DNA of 64,000 bases from positions 48,381 through 112,380 of the forward strand of contig CDMY01000311.1 in assembly GCA_001179505.1 (NCBI GenBank). Reading direction: 5' to 3'. This document shows positions 34,502 to 45,664 of the stretch, one piece after another. Made by a program: the position numbers and the translations under genes. Numbering within the stretch: the stretch's first letter is position 1; each line of letters begins with the position of its first letter. The stretch comes from Vitrella brassicaformis (lineage: Eukaryota > Sar > Vitrellaceae). The notes below the pieces were generated by a model. That model ran no database searches. It saw only the letters and a program-made list of their open reading frames with translations, and was not told the DNA's origin.

Positions 34502-37078
34502 ATGATATCAGACGAGTGAGCGCAACTCTTCCTTCGAGCCGCCTCCTTCACATACACACCAGCCCCATCCATCCATTCATTTGTGTGTATGTGCCTGTTG
34601 ACTGACATACATGTAGGTATGAGCAGCATCTGCAGCAGGTGGCCAACGCCATGGCTGACGAGGCGGCGGCCAAGGAGGAGGCCGACGCCGCCAGCCAGGA
34701 GAGAGCCAGAAAGAGAGCCGAGGAGCACAAGGCTAGACCGCAGAGCACACGCTCGTCCTACCGCATAGGACCGAGGTTCATCATCAAGTAAAGGAGACAG
34801 ACAGACACCGACGACATCCATCCACCGCACCGCATGCACCACGTGTGTGTCCGGTGTTCTTTTGGTATGCAGCGAGTCTGCCGGTGAGGATTCGGATGTG
34901 TCGACGTTTGTGCGGCAGCCGGCGCCGGGACGTGTGGGGACCGGCCTGGAGATATACTCGCTCCGGTTCTCACCCGAAGGGGACCTCATTGCTGCGGCGT
35001 TTGCCGATGGGGTCGTCAAGGCAAGTCACAATTAACACTTACTTACATGCGTGAATGAAGAGGGGCAGGCGGGCCTTGTGTCCGTATTGTCATGATCACG
35101 TGCAGTCCATGTCTTAATTAATTGCGTCGTCATGTCTTGTGTGTGTTGCAGGTCTACGCCAGCCTGACTGGCAAGGAGAAGGCGGCCCCAATACACACCG
35201 GTAAGGCGAGGCGCACACACGGACGGAAACTGAAGGGACAGTGACGACGGGGGTGACTGTCTATGTGTCTTTCGCGTATATGGATGGGGTCCGTCCATCC
35301 ACACCAGGTGGCCCGGAGCACCTGCCGTGCATGCAAGTGCGGTGGCGGCCGCACCTTGCCACCAGTAGCAAGACCAGAAACGTTGTCGTCACAGTCAGTA
35401 AGACAAGACACACCAGATAACAGACAGACAGACAGACAGACCCGCACAGGACAGAGCACCGAATGTACGTGTACGTGTCTTGGTAACACACACACAGACG
35501 CGCAGGGCAAGATTCAGCAGTGGCATGCGGCGTCGTCCAAGCTGCTGAGCGAGGTGTGGTCGCCCGAGGAGCAGTTCTACTGCATGGACTACACCAAGGA
35601 TGCCACCACCTTCGCAGCCGCCGGCAAACTCAAACAGGTGACGACAAAGAAATGACCACCACACGCAACACAACACACGCCTGGAGAGACATCCATCGCT
35701 GCATGCGTACGTGTGTGTGTCAGATCAGTGTGTATGATGAGGAGACGCGTCAGCTCAAGCAGGTCATGAAGGGCGGGTGAGTTAACTAAAGCAGACAGTC
35801 AGACAGACAGGGCAAAACTGACTGCATGTGGTGCTTTGCTTCCTTTGTACATGCCATGCAGCGATTACACGACGGCAGTGGGCCATTCGCTGCGCGTCTT
35901 TGCCCTCAAGTTCCACCCACAAGACAGGTAGGTAGGTCGGGGGATAGGGTACCATACATACCCCATCGAAGCATCCACACACACGCGCGTGTCTTGTCTC
36001 GTGTGTATGCAATCAAATCGCTCAGCAACGTGATAGTGACGGGTGGGTGGGACCAGACGGTCCAGCTGTGGGACTGCCGCCTGAGCCGAGCCGTCCGATC
36101 GATTCACGGGCCTGACATTCAGGGAGACGCTGTTGACATTTCGGAAGACGGTCAGTCAGCCAGTGCTCACCACACAACATATTCTGATATTGTTTGTGCC
36201 TGAGTGCTGTCGATACTGACTGCATGGCATGGATCGGCTGTGTGTGTGCTGGCTGGGTGTGTGCAGGGAAGACCATTCTGACAGGCTCGCATCGCTCCAA
36301 GGAGGCCCTCGAGGTGCGTGAGACACACACACACGAGAAGAGGAGAGGGCGGGCATACCCGGATGGATGGATGGGTTGCTGTGCCTGCGTGAATTGAAGC
36401 TGTGGGATGTTGGCTCCCTGAAGCGCACCGACCTGATTGAATGGATGAAACCGGTGGGTGAGCAAAGGACACACAGAGACACACACGCATGTGGGCGCGG
36501 CGCGTGTGTGTCTTGTGCATCAGGACGGCACCCCTGCCGATGAGGGCTGTCCTCTCTACTCGGCGCAATTCAGCAAAGTAAGTCGGATACACCAGAATGA
36601 ATGGCCTGTTGTGTGTGCACGTGTGTGCATGTCTCCCTTTCTCTATGTCCATGATCATCTTCACTGCTATCAGGACCCCCAGAGCCGCCTCATCGCCGCT
36701 GGTGGCGGGAGCGGCGGAATGCCCGGAGAGGCGCAGTTCTTCGACCGCACATGCTTCAACGTCGTAAGTGCTGGCTGATGCAAGTGACGCCTCTCAACAC
36801 ACAATAAATTGCTACCGGCCTGTCCATCCATCCCATTCTGTCTGTGGACGAGCAGGCGTTTGGTTTGATCACGGGTATGGCCAAGGGATGCTTCACAGTC
36901 GACTTCTCGCCCGACAACTCAGCGGTTGGTTGGTTGACCCACCACATCAATCAATCACACACGAGATACACAGCCACTTACATATCTGGTGTCTCTCTCT
37001 CCTTTCCGCCCTGGTATGTATCGTCAGATCGCTACTGCCGGTGCGGACAGCACCGTGCGTGTGCTGCAGATCTACTGA
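34502..37078 (+). CDS. WD40-repeat protein
   Basis: Fifteen exons: 34502-34515, 34617-34787, 34873-35020, 35152-35200, 35308-35397, 35498-35637, 35724-35776, 35862-35927, 36026-36150, 36267-36313, 36400-36453, 36524-36577, 36674-36763, 36856-36924 and 37028-37078 (TGA). The product is 406 aa. An N-terminal Ala/Glu/Arg-rich helix (about residues 5-55) precedes a beta-propeller. WD-type blades are visible as LRFSPEGDLIAAAFADG, NAQGKIQQWH, NVIVTGGWDQTVQLWDCR, the LWDVGSL segment and TVDFSPDNSA. The intron after exon 3 has the classic GC-type donor AAG|GCAAGT. The coding part of exon 1 is only 14 bases, so an upstream coding exon joined at CTTGCAG|AACCGATTT is possible. The role is presumably a scaffold; no specific family can be named. 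Confidence 0.8.
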
Positions 37079-37498
37079 TTGGTTGATGTGGGAGTGACAT
37101 CGCTGGGTGGGTGCCTGTGGTGAAGGCAGAGAGGGGCCGGGAGTGCTGGACTTTTGAGCATTGTGTCGCTTGTCGACTGACTGACTGACTGACTGACACC
37201 ATTTTTCATTCAAACGACGTGGTGGCTGAGATGAGAGGCCGCCGAAAATCTCCCATGCATACGCGCAAGCAGCGCGAGGAAACAAAGCATCAACAAGAGT
37301 CATGCGACGAAGAGAGATAGAAAACACAAGAAGAATACAGTATATGCGTAGCAAACCACATGTAGCTCCCCTAGCTATTCTGCTGCTGCGAAAACACCCA
37401 CCCATGCATCGCATCAATCAACAGCAAAGGGCAAGGAGGAAAACCGAGGAAAAAGCAAGGGGAGACAGACAGAGTGTGTCCAGGTTGGTATGGCTTTC
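37079..37498. other. Intergenic, convergent
   Basis: 420 bases between the WD40 and GMP reductase stop codons. It is more A-rich than most gaps here (37300-37370). No gene is seen. Confidence 0.6.
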
Positions 37499-39534
37499 TC
37501 ATGAGCCGTTGACGTCGCCATCGGTCTTGGTCTTCTTTCTGGGCGGCTCCCCCGCCCCACTCTGGTCGAACACTGGGTTGGTTTGCTGCGTCACCCGCAC
37601 AAAGGTGGTCCGCTTGGACAGCTCCTTCAGCAGGGATGCACCCACATATGTGCACGCAGACCTGGGAGGGAAGAAGGAACACAAACCAGGCAGGCGGGGC
37701 GGGATGGATCAGCTGAGGTGGGTGGGNNNNNNNNNNNNNNNNNNNNNNNNNNNNNNNNNNNNNNNNNNNNNNNNNNNNNNNNNNNNNNNNNNNNNNNNNN
37801 NNNNNNNNNNNNNNNNNNNNNNNNNNNNNNNNNNNNNNNNNNNNNNNNNNNNNNNNNNNNNNNNNNNNNNNNNNNNNNNNNNNNNNNNNNNNNNNNNNNN
37901 NNNNNNNNNNNNNNNNNNNNNNNNNNNNNNNNNNNNNNNNNNNNNNNNNNNNNNNNNNNNNNNNNNNNNNNNNNNNNNNNNNNNNNNNNNNNNNNNNNNN
38001 NNNNNNNNNNNNNNNNNNNNNNNNNNGGGTGGATAGGCGGGTTGGTGGGCGTGGCCTGACCGACGCGCCCACCTGAGTCCGCCGAGTATGTCCATGATAG
38101 TGTGTTCAATCGGCCCTCTGTATGGCACCTTGACGGTCTTGCCCTCGCTGGCACGGTACTCAGCCACCCCGCCGGCATACCGATTCATCGCCGTTGCCGA
38201 ACTCATCCCTGCGGCAGCAGGCACATCACATCACACCCGTCCGTCCGCAGATCATCACATTCAAGCATGCGGCCCTGTTCTCGTCTGGCTGGCTGACCGT
38301 AGAAGATCTTGACTTTCTTGCCGTTTTCTTCCACAATGTCGCCCCCAGACTCGTCATGACCGGCAAGCATGCCACCTGAACAGAGAAAAGAACCACAGGC
38401 AGGCGACCATAGGTGGCTGGCTGCTATGTAGTCCTTGCAAGCATCACTCACCGAGCATGACAAAGTCGGCTCCGGCACCGAACGCCTTTGCAACGTCGCC
38501 AGGATTCGCACAGCCACCGTCCTGACACATAACACGGGCCCACCTGGTGGGCGTAAGGTAAGGCGTGACGCAGATATGTCGCTCACTGATATGATGTGTC
38601 CCCCCAGTCCGTGTGCAGCATCGGCACACTCAATCACGGCCGACAGCTGCGGATAGCCCACACCTGACACACAATGATGTCTGCAGTGCGCGGATGCAAA
38701 CAGCTCTCTTCGCCCTTCTACCTACTCACCTGTCTTTGATCGTGTTGTGCAGACAGACCCGGGACCGATTCCCACCTGACCATGCAAGGCAAGGCACGGT
38801 ACACACTGAAACTAACTGCATGTGTTCACTCACGCCGACCACACGCAGAACGCACCTTGACGATGTCAGCGCCGCTGATGACGAGTTCCTCGGTCATTTC
38901 GCCTGTGACGACGTTGCCGGCCATGATGGTGTGGTTGGGGTACTTGGCGCGGATGTCACGCACGGCCTTGACGAACGTCTCGGAATACCCGTTAGCCACA
39001 TCAACACAGATCATCTTGCAGCCGCTGGCCTGAACCACCTGATCAAACAAACACAACACCACACACACAACACAATCTCACACAACACGGTGACGGCCTC
39101 TGCAAATGTGTGTGTGTGCGTGCCTTGTCGAGTTTCGCCAGGTCCTCAGATCCGATGCCCGTGCTGACGGCGTAGAAGTCGGTCAGCGCCTTGCCTTTTC
39201 CGCCCGCCCAGGCGCTCCAGTCCTCGACAGAGTAGTGCTTGTGGATCTGCAGACACACACACACGCATGCACATCTCGCCTCCCTCTCTCTCTTTCGCCC
39301 ACCGGACCGCACCGCAGCGACGAGTTTGTGTTTGGCGAAGGCGTCGGCGATGTCGAATGTGCCGGTGGTGTCCATGTTTGCCGCGATGACGGGGACGCCC
39401 GTCCACACCTGCCGGGAGTGCTTGAACGTGTAGGTCCTCTCCAAGTTGACCTGGGACCGCGTCGCCAGTGTGCTGCGCTTCGGGCGGATCAGCACATCCT
39501 TGAAATCCAACTTGATGTCGGCGTCGATACGCAT
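37499..39534 (-). CDS. guaC: GMP reductase
   Basis: Nine exons: 39534-39313, 39246-39124, 39038-38856, 38775-38730, 38663-38587, 38521-38452, 38375-38298, 38208-38073 and 37661-37499 (TGA). The product is 365 aa. It converts GMP to IMP and ammonia with NADPH, linking guanine and adenine nucleotide pools. Start [20 protein letters not shown], active-site loop [11 protein letters not shown] with catalytic Cys, and [12 protein letters not shown] match bacterial GuaC and animal GMPR very closely; there is no CBS insert, which separates it from IMP dehydrogenase. The 300-N gap lies wholly in the last intron, so the coding sequence is complete. A 25-residue tail contains PPRKKTK, like a nuclear localisation signal. 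The second intron has a GC donor (AAG|GCACGC). Confidence 0.95.
37727..38026. other. Assembly gap, 300 N
   Basis: Exactly 300 N with GGTGGGTGGG on the left and GGGTGGATAGGCGGG on the right, inside the last GMP reductase intron. Confidence 0.99.
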
Positions 39535-39646
39535 GTCACACAATGCACGCGATGGATCGGAGATGAGAAAAACGAGAAAAGATTTGCGCGAAACGGCCCA
39601 AGCTGATGCTGCGGATCCGAGTGGCGAAGGAGGGGAAGTCCCGCTA

Positions 39647-39668
39647 AGCTTGCAGGGTTTGAAACCCT
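39647..39668. promoter_or_regulatory. Octamer variant plus palindromic telo-box
   Basis: AGCTTGCA (7 of 8 to the octamer) at 39647-39654 runs directly into AGGGTTT-G-AAACCCT at 39654-39668, a nearly perfect inverted telo-box. It is about 115 bases upstream of the GMP reductase start. Confidence 0.5.
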
Positions 39669-40828
39669 AGCCCCCATCACCCCCCAACGCATTCGAGTGC
39701 CTTTTCGGCTTCTCACACGTTTCATTCGACGTCAGCGAGTCTTCTACGCCAACATCGTTGCGATTCCTTCGGTTATCTTCGCCCAAAGGTCAGCGCACAC
39801 TGAGTCTCCTCCCCCACGGCACATGCAACACCCCGCCTGTTGCATCGCCTTTTTTCGCATGGCCCCAGCTCCCACGCAGCCTGTAGACAGCAAGCAGCGA
39901 GGTCCAGTAGCTGTGTGTCGCTGGGAGCCGAAAACCGTGTGCAGCAGCAGTCAGAGACTGTGCTTGCCTTGCGGGGGCACAGTGACTCCTGGGCAGTCAG
40001 AGATAGCTTGTTGCAGAATCAGTGGGACGGCATGGGAGGCGGGGAGGGGCGCAATGCTCGTGGGGGAAGAAGAGCAGAGGAGCGAAGCGTCCTTCTGATA
40101 TCTTGTCTTTTTGTCTGCTTTGCTGCTGTTGTGCGACGCAGGTCAACGTCAACAGAGAGTGTCTTACTCTATCAAGTCACACGCGTCGGCTCTCTTCGGG
40201 CTTCGCGGACACCTCATTGAAGTCTGTCTTCAAGAGACTCAAGTAGGCGACGTCAGGCCGGACCCAGAGATGGCTCGCGGGTTCATGCTTCTTTGTCCTC
40301 TAACCATGTGCCCAGAACGGGACTTTCCTCTTTCTCTAGTTGTTGGGTTCAAAAAGGGCTTGCATCTCTCACAAGACTTCTTTTCCGCTTCAACGGGCAA
40401 CTCCCTTGCTAGGTGGGGTTCCTGAGCCATCTCCGATCGGAGAGAGACGGCGCACCTCTCCATCTTCCTTGCTCTCTTTGTGCTGTGTGTGTTGCTGTTC
40501 ATCAGACTTCTCCATTTCGGGACTCATTGAGAAATACCCTTGCTGACTCACGTGGCAACCTACCTTTGCTGCTTCAAGTAGACCACACGGCGTCAAGCAG
40601 CCATTTGTTGTTGCTCTCACACCGACTTCATGTCTCTTGCTGTGGCGTTCCAGATTTTCCTCACTCCCTCTTTCTCTCGACACACCCGATCCCTTCGGCG
40701 TCCTTTCTCCTCTGTTTGTGAGCGGTAAGCACTCTCATGCCCTCCTTTTCTCTGGGTGCCTACAGGCTGTGTTTCCGTATCTCCTGCGTCTTTCTCACTG
40801 ATTGACTTATCGATCAGGTCAATTCATC
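39669..40828. other. Divergent region between GMP reductase and the IQ-motif gene
   Basis: 1.2 kb. It lacks the TG/CA repeats that fill other gaps and is CT- and T-rich, with acceptor-like sites (for example GTGCGACGCAG at 40131-40141). It could hold untranslated exons or an unrecognised gene. Open frames at 39697-40098 and 40111-40425 have no ATG-based gene structure that I trust. Confidence 0.45.
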
Positions 40829-41240
40829 ATGGGGATGGCCACTTGTAAACGCAACTGCTGGAACTGGTCGTGTTTCTGCTGCATCTTCTTCGGCTGTGCG
40901 GACCGAGTCAAGTTCGAGGACGAGCATGAACTCACGTACGCCAGCCTATTCCACACACACCACGCACACACGGAGAGAGAGAGAGAGAGAGAGAATTTTT
41001 GTTTGCCTTTCCTGTCTGTGTGCCTGCGGCATTGTGGAGCCCAGCGTGAAGCGTCCGCCGAGCAAGGAGGAGGTGGCGAGTGTGACAATTCAGGCGGGGT
41101 TCAGGGCCATGAAGGCCCGGGAGGAGGCCACGAGACGCCGCTACTCGCGCGACGATGACGACAACGCGGTGGCCAAGGTGGTCAAGGACGAAATTGGCGA
41201 AGACGAAGACAACGCAGCCGCCAAAGCCACCTCGGGCTGA
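40829..41240 (+). CDS. Small membrane-anchored IQ-motif protein
   Basis: Two exons: 40829-40935 and 41045-41240 (TGA). The product is 100 aa. The N-terminus MGMATCKRNCWNWSCFCC has Gly2 and six Cys in the first 22 residues, as in proteins anchored by myristate and palmitate. Exon 2 holds an IQ motif (ASVTIQAGFRAMKAREEATR), the calmodulin-binding consensus, followed by an Asp/Glu/Lys tail. The acceptor is taken as GAGCCCAG|C because the nearer AG leads to an immediate stop. The intron contains a GA tract. Together these suggest a calcium-regulated peripheral membrane protein (inference). Confidence 0.72.
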
Positions 41241-41948
41241 TCGATCAATGCGTGAGGACATCCATGCGTATGTGCAACCGGCGGGCCAGCCATTGGTGGC
41301 CGTTGCCGCATCCATCCATGTATTCCTCTTTGCCCTTCCTTGGCCTTTGTTCCTTTGCACTCACTGCAATGATCGATCTGTTGCAGTGGACATATATACG
41401 TTATGTATACCTACCTGCGTACAAGTGTATTCTGGGCGTCTCCTCTCTCTCTCTCTCTCTCTCTCCTGCGTTGGCCCTCACTCATCCCTGCCTGCCTGCC
41501 TGCCTGCCTGTCTGCCTGTCTACCTGCCTGCCTCTATCGTGCTTGCCAAGGTAGGCTTTGGGCCGTCGTCTGGTTGGTTGGTTGTCTCTTTTTCACACCA
41601 GTATACATACATACATGCATACATAAATAGATAGACGACATGAACGGTCGTGAGTGACATCGTGCAGTGTGCATGCCCACACATGTATGTGATCGATGAA
41701 TCCCTCCAATATTCAACGCCTCGACCGCATCTATACGGCTCCGCGCCGTGCTTGGCAGCCAGGCAGCGGCGGCCTATTAGAGTTGGTGATTACACTGTGC
41801 GGCGTGGAGTGTAATTCGCTAATGTATTGGATGGGCACAGACCTCCCAATCTCCTTCTGCAATGAACTCGACCTTATCCCTCACCTTTAGCTCGCAATTT
41901 GATCTCAGATTCGCTTTTCGTCGCCTTCCTTCATGGACAGCAACAACA
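41241..41948. other. Intergenic between two + strand genes
   Basis: Contains CT and CCTG repeats (41446-41530) and CATA repeats near 41603. No gene is seen. Confidence 0.6.
41889..41896 (+). promoter_or_regulatory. AGCTCGCA promoter octamer
   Basis: Exact copy, 53 bases before the ankyrin-like gene's ATG. It has the right polarity even though this gene does not share its promoter. Confidence 0.55.
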
Positions 41949-43613
41949 ATGGCTCTTCAGGCCTCGTCGTCGACCAGCAGCTTCTCTTGCTGCTGGGACT
42001 ATTTCAAGTTCATGACAACGTAAGTGATGACGGTCCGTCACTGTCCTTGTAGCTCTGATTTCTCACACAAATTGGCTTCTGTGCTCTTCACCTGCAGCCC
42101 CGCACACCAAAACACCGACCAAGAAGCCCTCACGGAGGTCAGTGACTGATCAACACAGAGCTCGGTCATCGACATTGTTTAACATGATCTGTGCTTGCTG
42201 TATTGTTTGCAGGCCGTCCCTCGCCATCGACCGGTGCTGCCGGAGGTGCCGCGGCGCCATCGCCGTTGCCCTCGGCATCGCCCGCATCTGCCCACCGAGG
42301 CGCCCCGACGGGCTCGACGGCAGCGGCCACAGACACATCCCCAGCCACAGCCACAGCAAGCACCACAGCCAGCGCACCCCCAGCCGGCGATCACCGCCAC
42401 CGCCCCTCCCCCTATCATCGCCCCTGTCCCAGCCCCCGTCCCCCCTCCCCAAAGGGCTATCGTGCCTGCCCCACCCCACCCCGACCGCATCACCCCACAC
42501 CAGCGCGCCATCCGCAACCGCATCGTGCAGTTGATCGAGACGGGCAACGATGCAGCAGCGGGCAGCGAGGCAGTGCGCCTCATCCGCAACAACCGGGACG
42601 TCCCCCTGGCCGGAAAGGATCTGTTCCGTCGGCTGGCTGCCTATGCGCGCCTCCTGCCGTCTGAGCAGAAGTTCCGCATCGCCACGGCCATCCTCGACCA
42701 TCAGCCCGCGCTCGCCAACGAGATCGACGAGCACCCACACCAAAGCGGCCAGGTGGCGATCCACCACTTCAGCCAGTACCCGTTGCTATTCGACGGGCAT
42801 CAAGAGGCGCTTCTGCGCTTGCTGGTGGCCAAGGGAGGGGCGGGCATCGTCAGCCTGCGGGACGACAACGACCGCCTGCCGCTGCACATCGCTGCCGCTT
42901 CCTACCACGACGACTGCACCACAACGAGGTGGCTGTGCGAGAACGGGGCGGCGGTCGACATCAACACCCCCAACGGCGACAACCTCACCCCTCTCCGGCT
43001 CGACGCCGACAAGAACGACCCGGCCTGGGGGAGCCCGCTCTACCGCCGGCTGACGCTGCTGGAGTTCGGGGCATCGGTGGCCGGGGCGGGCGTGCGGCCA
43101 CTGCCAGTGCCGCATCGGGTGTTGTGGGAGGAGAAGATCCTCGACGCCTACCGCCACCATCTCGAGTGGAGCCTCATCAAGCGCATCCTCGCCATTGCCA
43201 CCACTGCCCTCGGCGCCCAGCAGATCCCCCTCCCTGCCGGTGTGCTGCAGCGGGTGCTGGAGATGGCGGTCCCACAACTCCCCACCATCGCCGACCCGCC
43301 CCTCTCCACCCGCATCAACACGGCCCTCCTGGCGTTCCTTGACGCCGCCACGAGGGAGGACAGCCAGCGCGAGCTGAGGAGCGGAGTGGGGGGTTTCCGC
43401 TGCTTCCGCGCGCTGACGGGGCTGCGATCTCGCCCAGTCAGCCTGTGTACCGTCGTGAATCGCGCCATTCGCGACGAGGCGCGGCGGTATGGGCTGACCC
43501 TCGGGCGCATCAGGGGGCAGAGCAGCGATGCGGCCAACAACGGGGCTGGGTGGGACTGGAGGAGGCTGGGGGTGGTCAAGGAAGGGGTGTTTAAGCCGCT
43601 TTATCTGAGTTGA
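41949..43613 (+). CDS. Proline-rich ankyrin-like protein
   Basis: Three exons: 41949-42019, 42098-42137 and 42213-43613 (TGA). The product is 503 aa. ATG 41949 is chosen over ATG 41933 because only its frame joins through both introns to the long third exon. A Pro/Ala/Gln-rich region (about 40-130) is followed by helical repeats. Two ankyrin-like units are recognisable: LRDDNDRLPLHIAAASYHDD and NTPNGDNLTPLRLDA. A basic C-terminal domain ends GVFKPLYLS. The second intron is 75 bases. Ankyrin units usually bind proteins, and no partner is suggested by the sequence. Codon use is strongly GC-rich and the gene has few introns compared with its neighbours. Confidence 0.75.
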
Positions 43614-44276
43614 TGGCTGGGCTGGTCGGTGTGGGCGAGGGCGGGAGAGAGGGGAAAGGGAGTTAGAAGTTTTCTCGAAGTCAGTCAGGGATGTTGGGTG
43701 TGGTTTGGGCAGGTTTGGGCGAAGAGGCGGTCGGTTGGTTGGTTGGTTGGCTTGCTGACGCATTTCATGTGTGTATGGTGACGGTCGGGCGGTTGATTCG
43801 CTTGTGTACTTGTGAGTTTGTTCCGTGGACATTAATGTGCATCTGTGGCCTGGTGTGTGTCTCGCTTCCAAATGTGTTCGTCACCTACGCCAGGCTTACA
43901 ACAAAACCTCTTCAGTAGTATGTAGCAATGTACCACGAATGTCTGGCCAACCCGACGTCAGTCAGAAGCTTCATGTAACGTACCAATCGACAGCCACCGC
44001 AACCACAACCACCACCACACAAACGCGGAGATCAGCGGACAGATCATGATGCTGCTCAATGAGATGTACCAACAAACGCACCACCACCCACCCCTCTATA
44101 GACAACAGAGAAGGACGATAGCAGCGGGCGGCATGTGTATGTGTGTGAGAGCAAGAGAAAGGACACGCACCATCCCACTGCACGTCTTTCTTCTCTGGCG
44201 GACTACACAAGTAGAGTCACAGTCAGTCTGTATACACCGGGCGACCCATCCCCCGCCTGTCTGTCTCTCTGTCTGG
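43614..44276. other. Intergenic, convergent
   Basis: 0.66 kb between the ankyrin-like and UNC119 stop codons. GGTT and CCACCA repeats; no gene. Confidence 0.6.
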
Positions 44277-44785
44277 CTACTGGTACTTGTACTCGGCTTT
44301 GTTGTGCATTATCAGCCGGTCCTCCACGAAATAGAAACTGCATACCCACACACATGGATGCACCAAGTACACGTGTGTGAGTGTGCCGACCGTCATTTCT
44401 CGCCGTCTCTCATGTGCTCCATCTGCTGTGCTGTGCAGCCACCTCCCCTCCCTCCCTCCCTCCCTCCCTCCCTCCCTCGGCACGCACCTGTCGCTTTTGG
44501 TCTCGTATGGGTGTGCGATGATGTCGTTCCTGAGGGCCTCCGACAGCTCCGGCAGCTCATACATGGCCTGTGGTGGGCGGCACACATAATGGTGCATGAC
44601 CGTCCCTTGCTGTGCTGTGCTGACTGACCTACCTCCCACTCGTTGACGGTGTGCGGGATGCAGAAAGGCAGCGTGAAGTCGAACGACTTGAGCAGAGTGT
44701 TGCGAAAATAGTGACGCTCCATCAACTGGAAATTAGTGATCGCCTCGCTCCCCACAGTGAAATGCAGACTGATGATTCAATGAAT

Positions 44786-44823
<38 letters not shown>

Positions 44824-45594
44824 AGAGAGAGAGAGAGAGGGGAAAGAAGCAGAAGCTCGTGTGCGTGTGCGCGTGGGTGGGTGCGGCCGTGTCTGTCTGT
44901 CTGCTGCTGTTTACTGCCGTACTTACGTGGTGCCGATGTTCCGTTTGCCGAGGAAGTCTGCAGGGAACTTGTATCGGATGCTGCGGACGGGCTCAGTCGA
45001 AGCGTCGGCCTCCGTGGACGTGCTGCCCGACTCCTCAGCAGGCGGCTGCATGTCACAGGCAGACATGAGTGCGATGGCCAGTCGCTCGTCCCATTGCAGA
45101 CGTGTGCGTGCGTACCTTTGCGATGGAGAATATCTCTTGGTTCGTGTCGCAGTCCCGAACCTTGAAGGCGACGAACTCTATGTTGTACACATTGGCAGTG
45201 ACCGGACAGAGGAAGTCTGCACGAACCGGACACATAGCAGCAGCCACAAACACGATTGCACTGCACAAGACATTGCATTGAATGCATTGCCTTTTGTGTA
45301 TTTCCGACCTTGTGTCGGGCCATTGAGTGCACACACGTACGCTGGCGTGATCTGCACGACAGCGAACCGACAACAGACAAAGAGCGAGGATGACCGCCCG
45401 CCTTTGGCGCTTGTGGCCATCCATCGTGATGCTTGCCTGCCTATACATACCTGCGTGTGGTCCGGGTGTATCTGTGACGGCTCCCTTGCCCCGACACTGA
45501 CGCCACCGACGCTCACATGGCCAATCGACGACTCAGAGGGCACCGCATCGCTCTCGTCCTCAGCTGCTGCTGGCGTGTGCGTCGTGCCAGACAT
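44277..45594 (-). CDS. UNC119: UNC119 lipid-binding chaperone
   Basis: Exons 45594-45451, 45351-45309, 45216-45116, 45045-44927, 44747-44633, 44567-44488 and 44337-44277 (TAG); 220 aa. UNC119 has a beta-sandwich that extracts myristoylated proteins from membranes, for example for ciliary delivery. Family motifs are NVYNIEFVAFKVRDCD, LMERHYFRNTLLKSFDF, AHPYETKSDSFYFVEDRL and MHNKAEY. The junction between exons 4 and 5 is the weak point. The sequence just before 44747 encodes IFTVGS, which fits the family strand FTVG, but it joins exon 4 one base out of frame, so I placed the acceptor at GGGGAG|C. The start could also be ATG 45795, but that would overlap the divergent gene. Start codons of the two genes are only 70 bases apart. 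Confidence 0.88.
44788..44818. repeat. CA microsatellite in an UNC119 intron
   Basis: About 15 CA units, followed by a GA tract at 44822-44840. Read on the minus strand, the intron has TC then TG repeats before the acceptor. Confidence 0.9.
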
Positions 45595-45630
45595 CCTCTC
45601 CGCTTTTTCCCTCCCCTCCCGCACCTCAGT

Positions 45631-45647
45631 TGCGAGCTCAGCTCGCA
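45631..45647. promoter_or_regulatory. Palindromic octamer pair TGCGAGCT-C-AGCTCGCA
   Basis: Two exact octamers face each other with one base between, in the 70-base space between the UNC119 and Rieske start codons. Each gene has one copy in the same relative orientation, 18 and 37 bases from its ATG. Confidence 0.65.
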
Positions 45648-45664
45648 AACTCTTTTGGGAGTTG

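Noticed and set aside
39697-40098. 133-residue open frame starting at GTG 39697
   Set aside because: No ATG, no recognisable motif and no splice context; kept only as a note on the region.
41933-42664. Alternative ankyrin-like gene start at ATG 41933 leading into the frame ending at 42664
   Set aside because: That frame gives only Pro/Ser/His-rich sequence and stops early; ATG 41949 joins in phase to the 467-codon exon.
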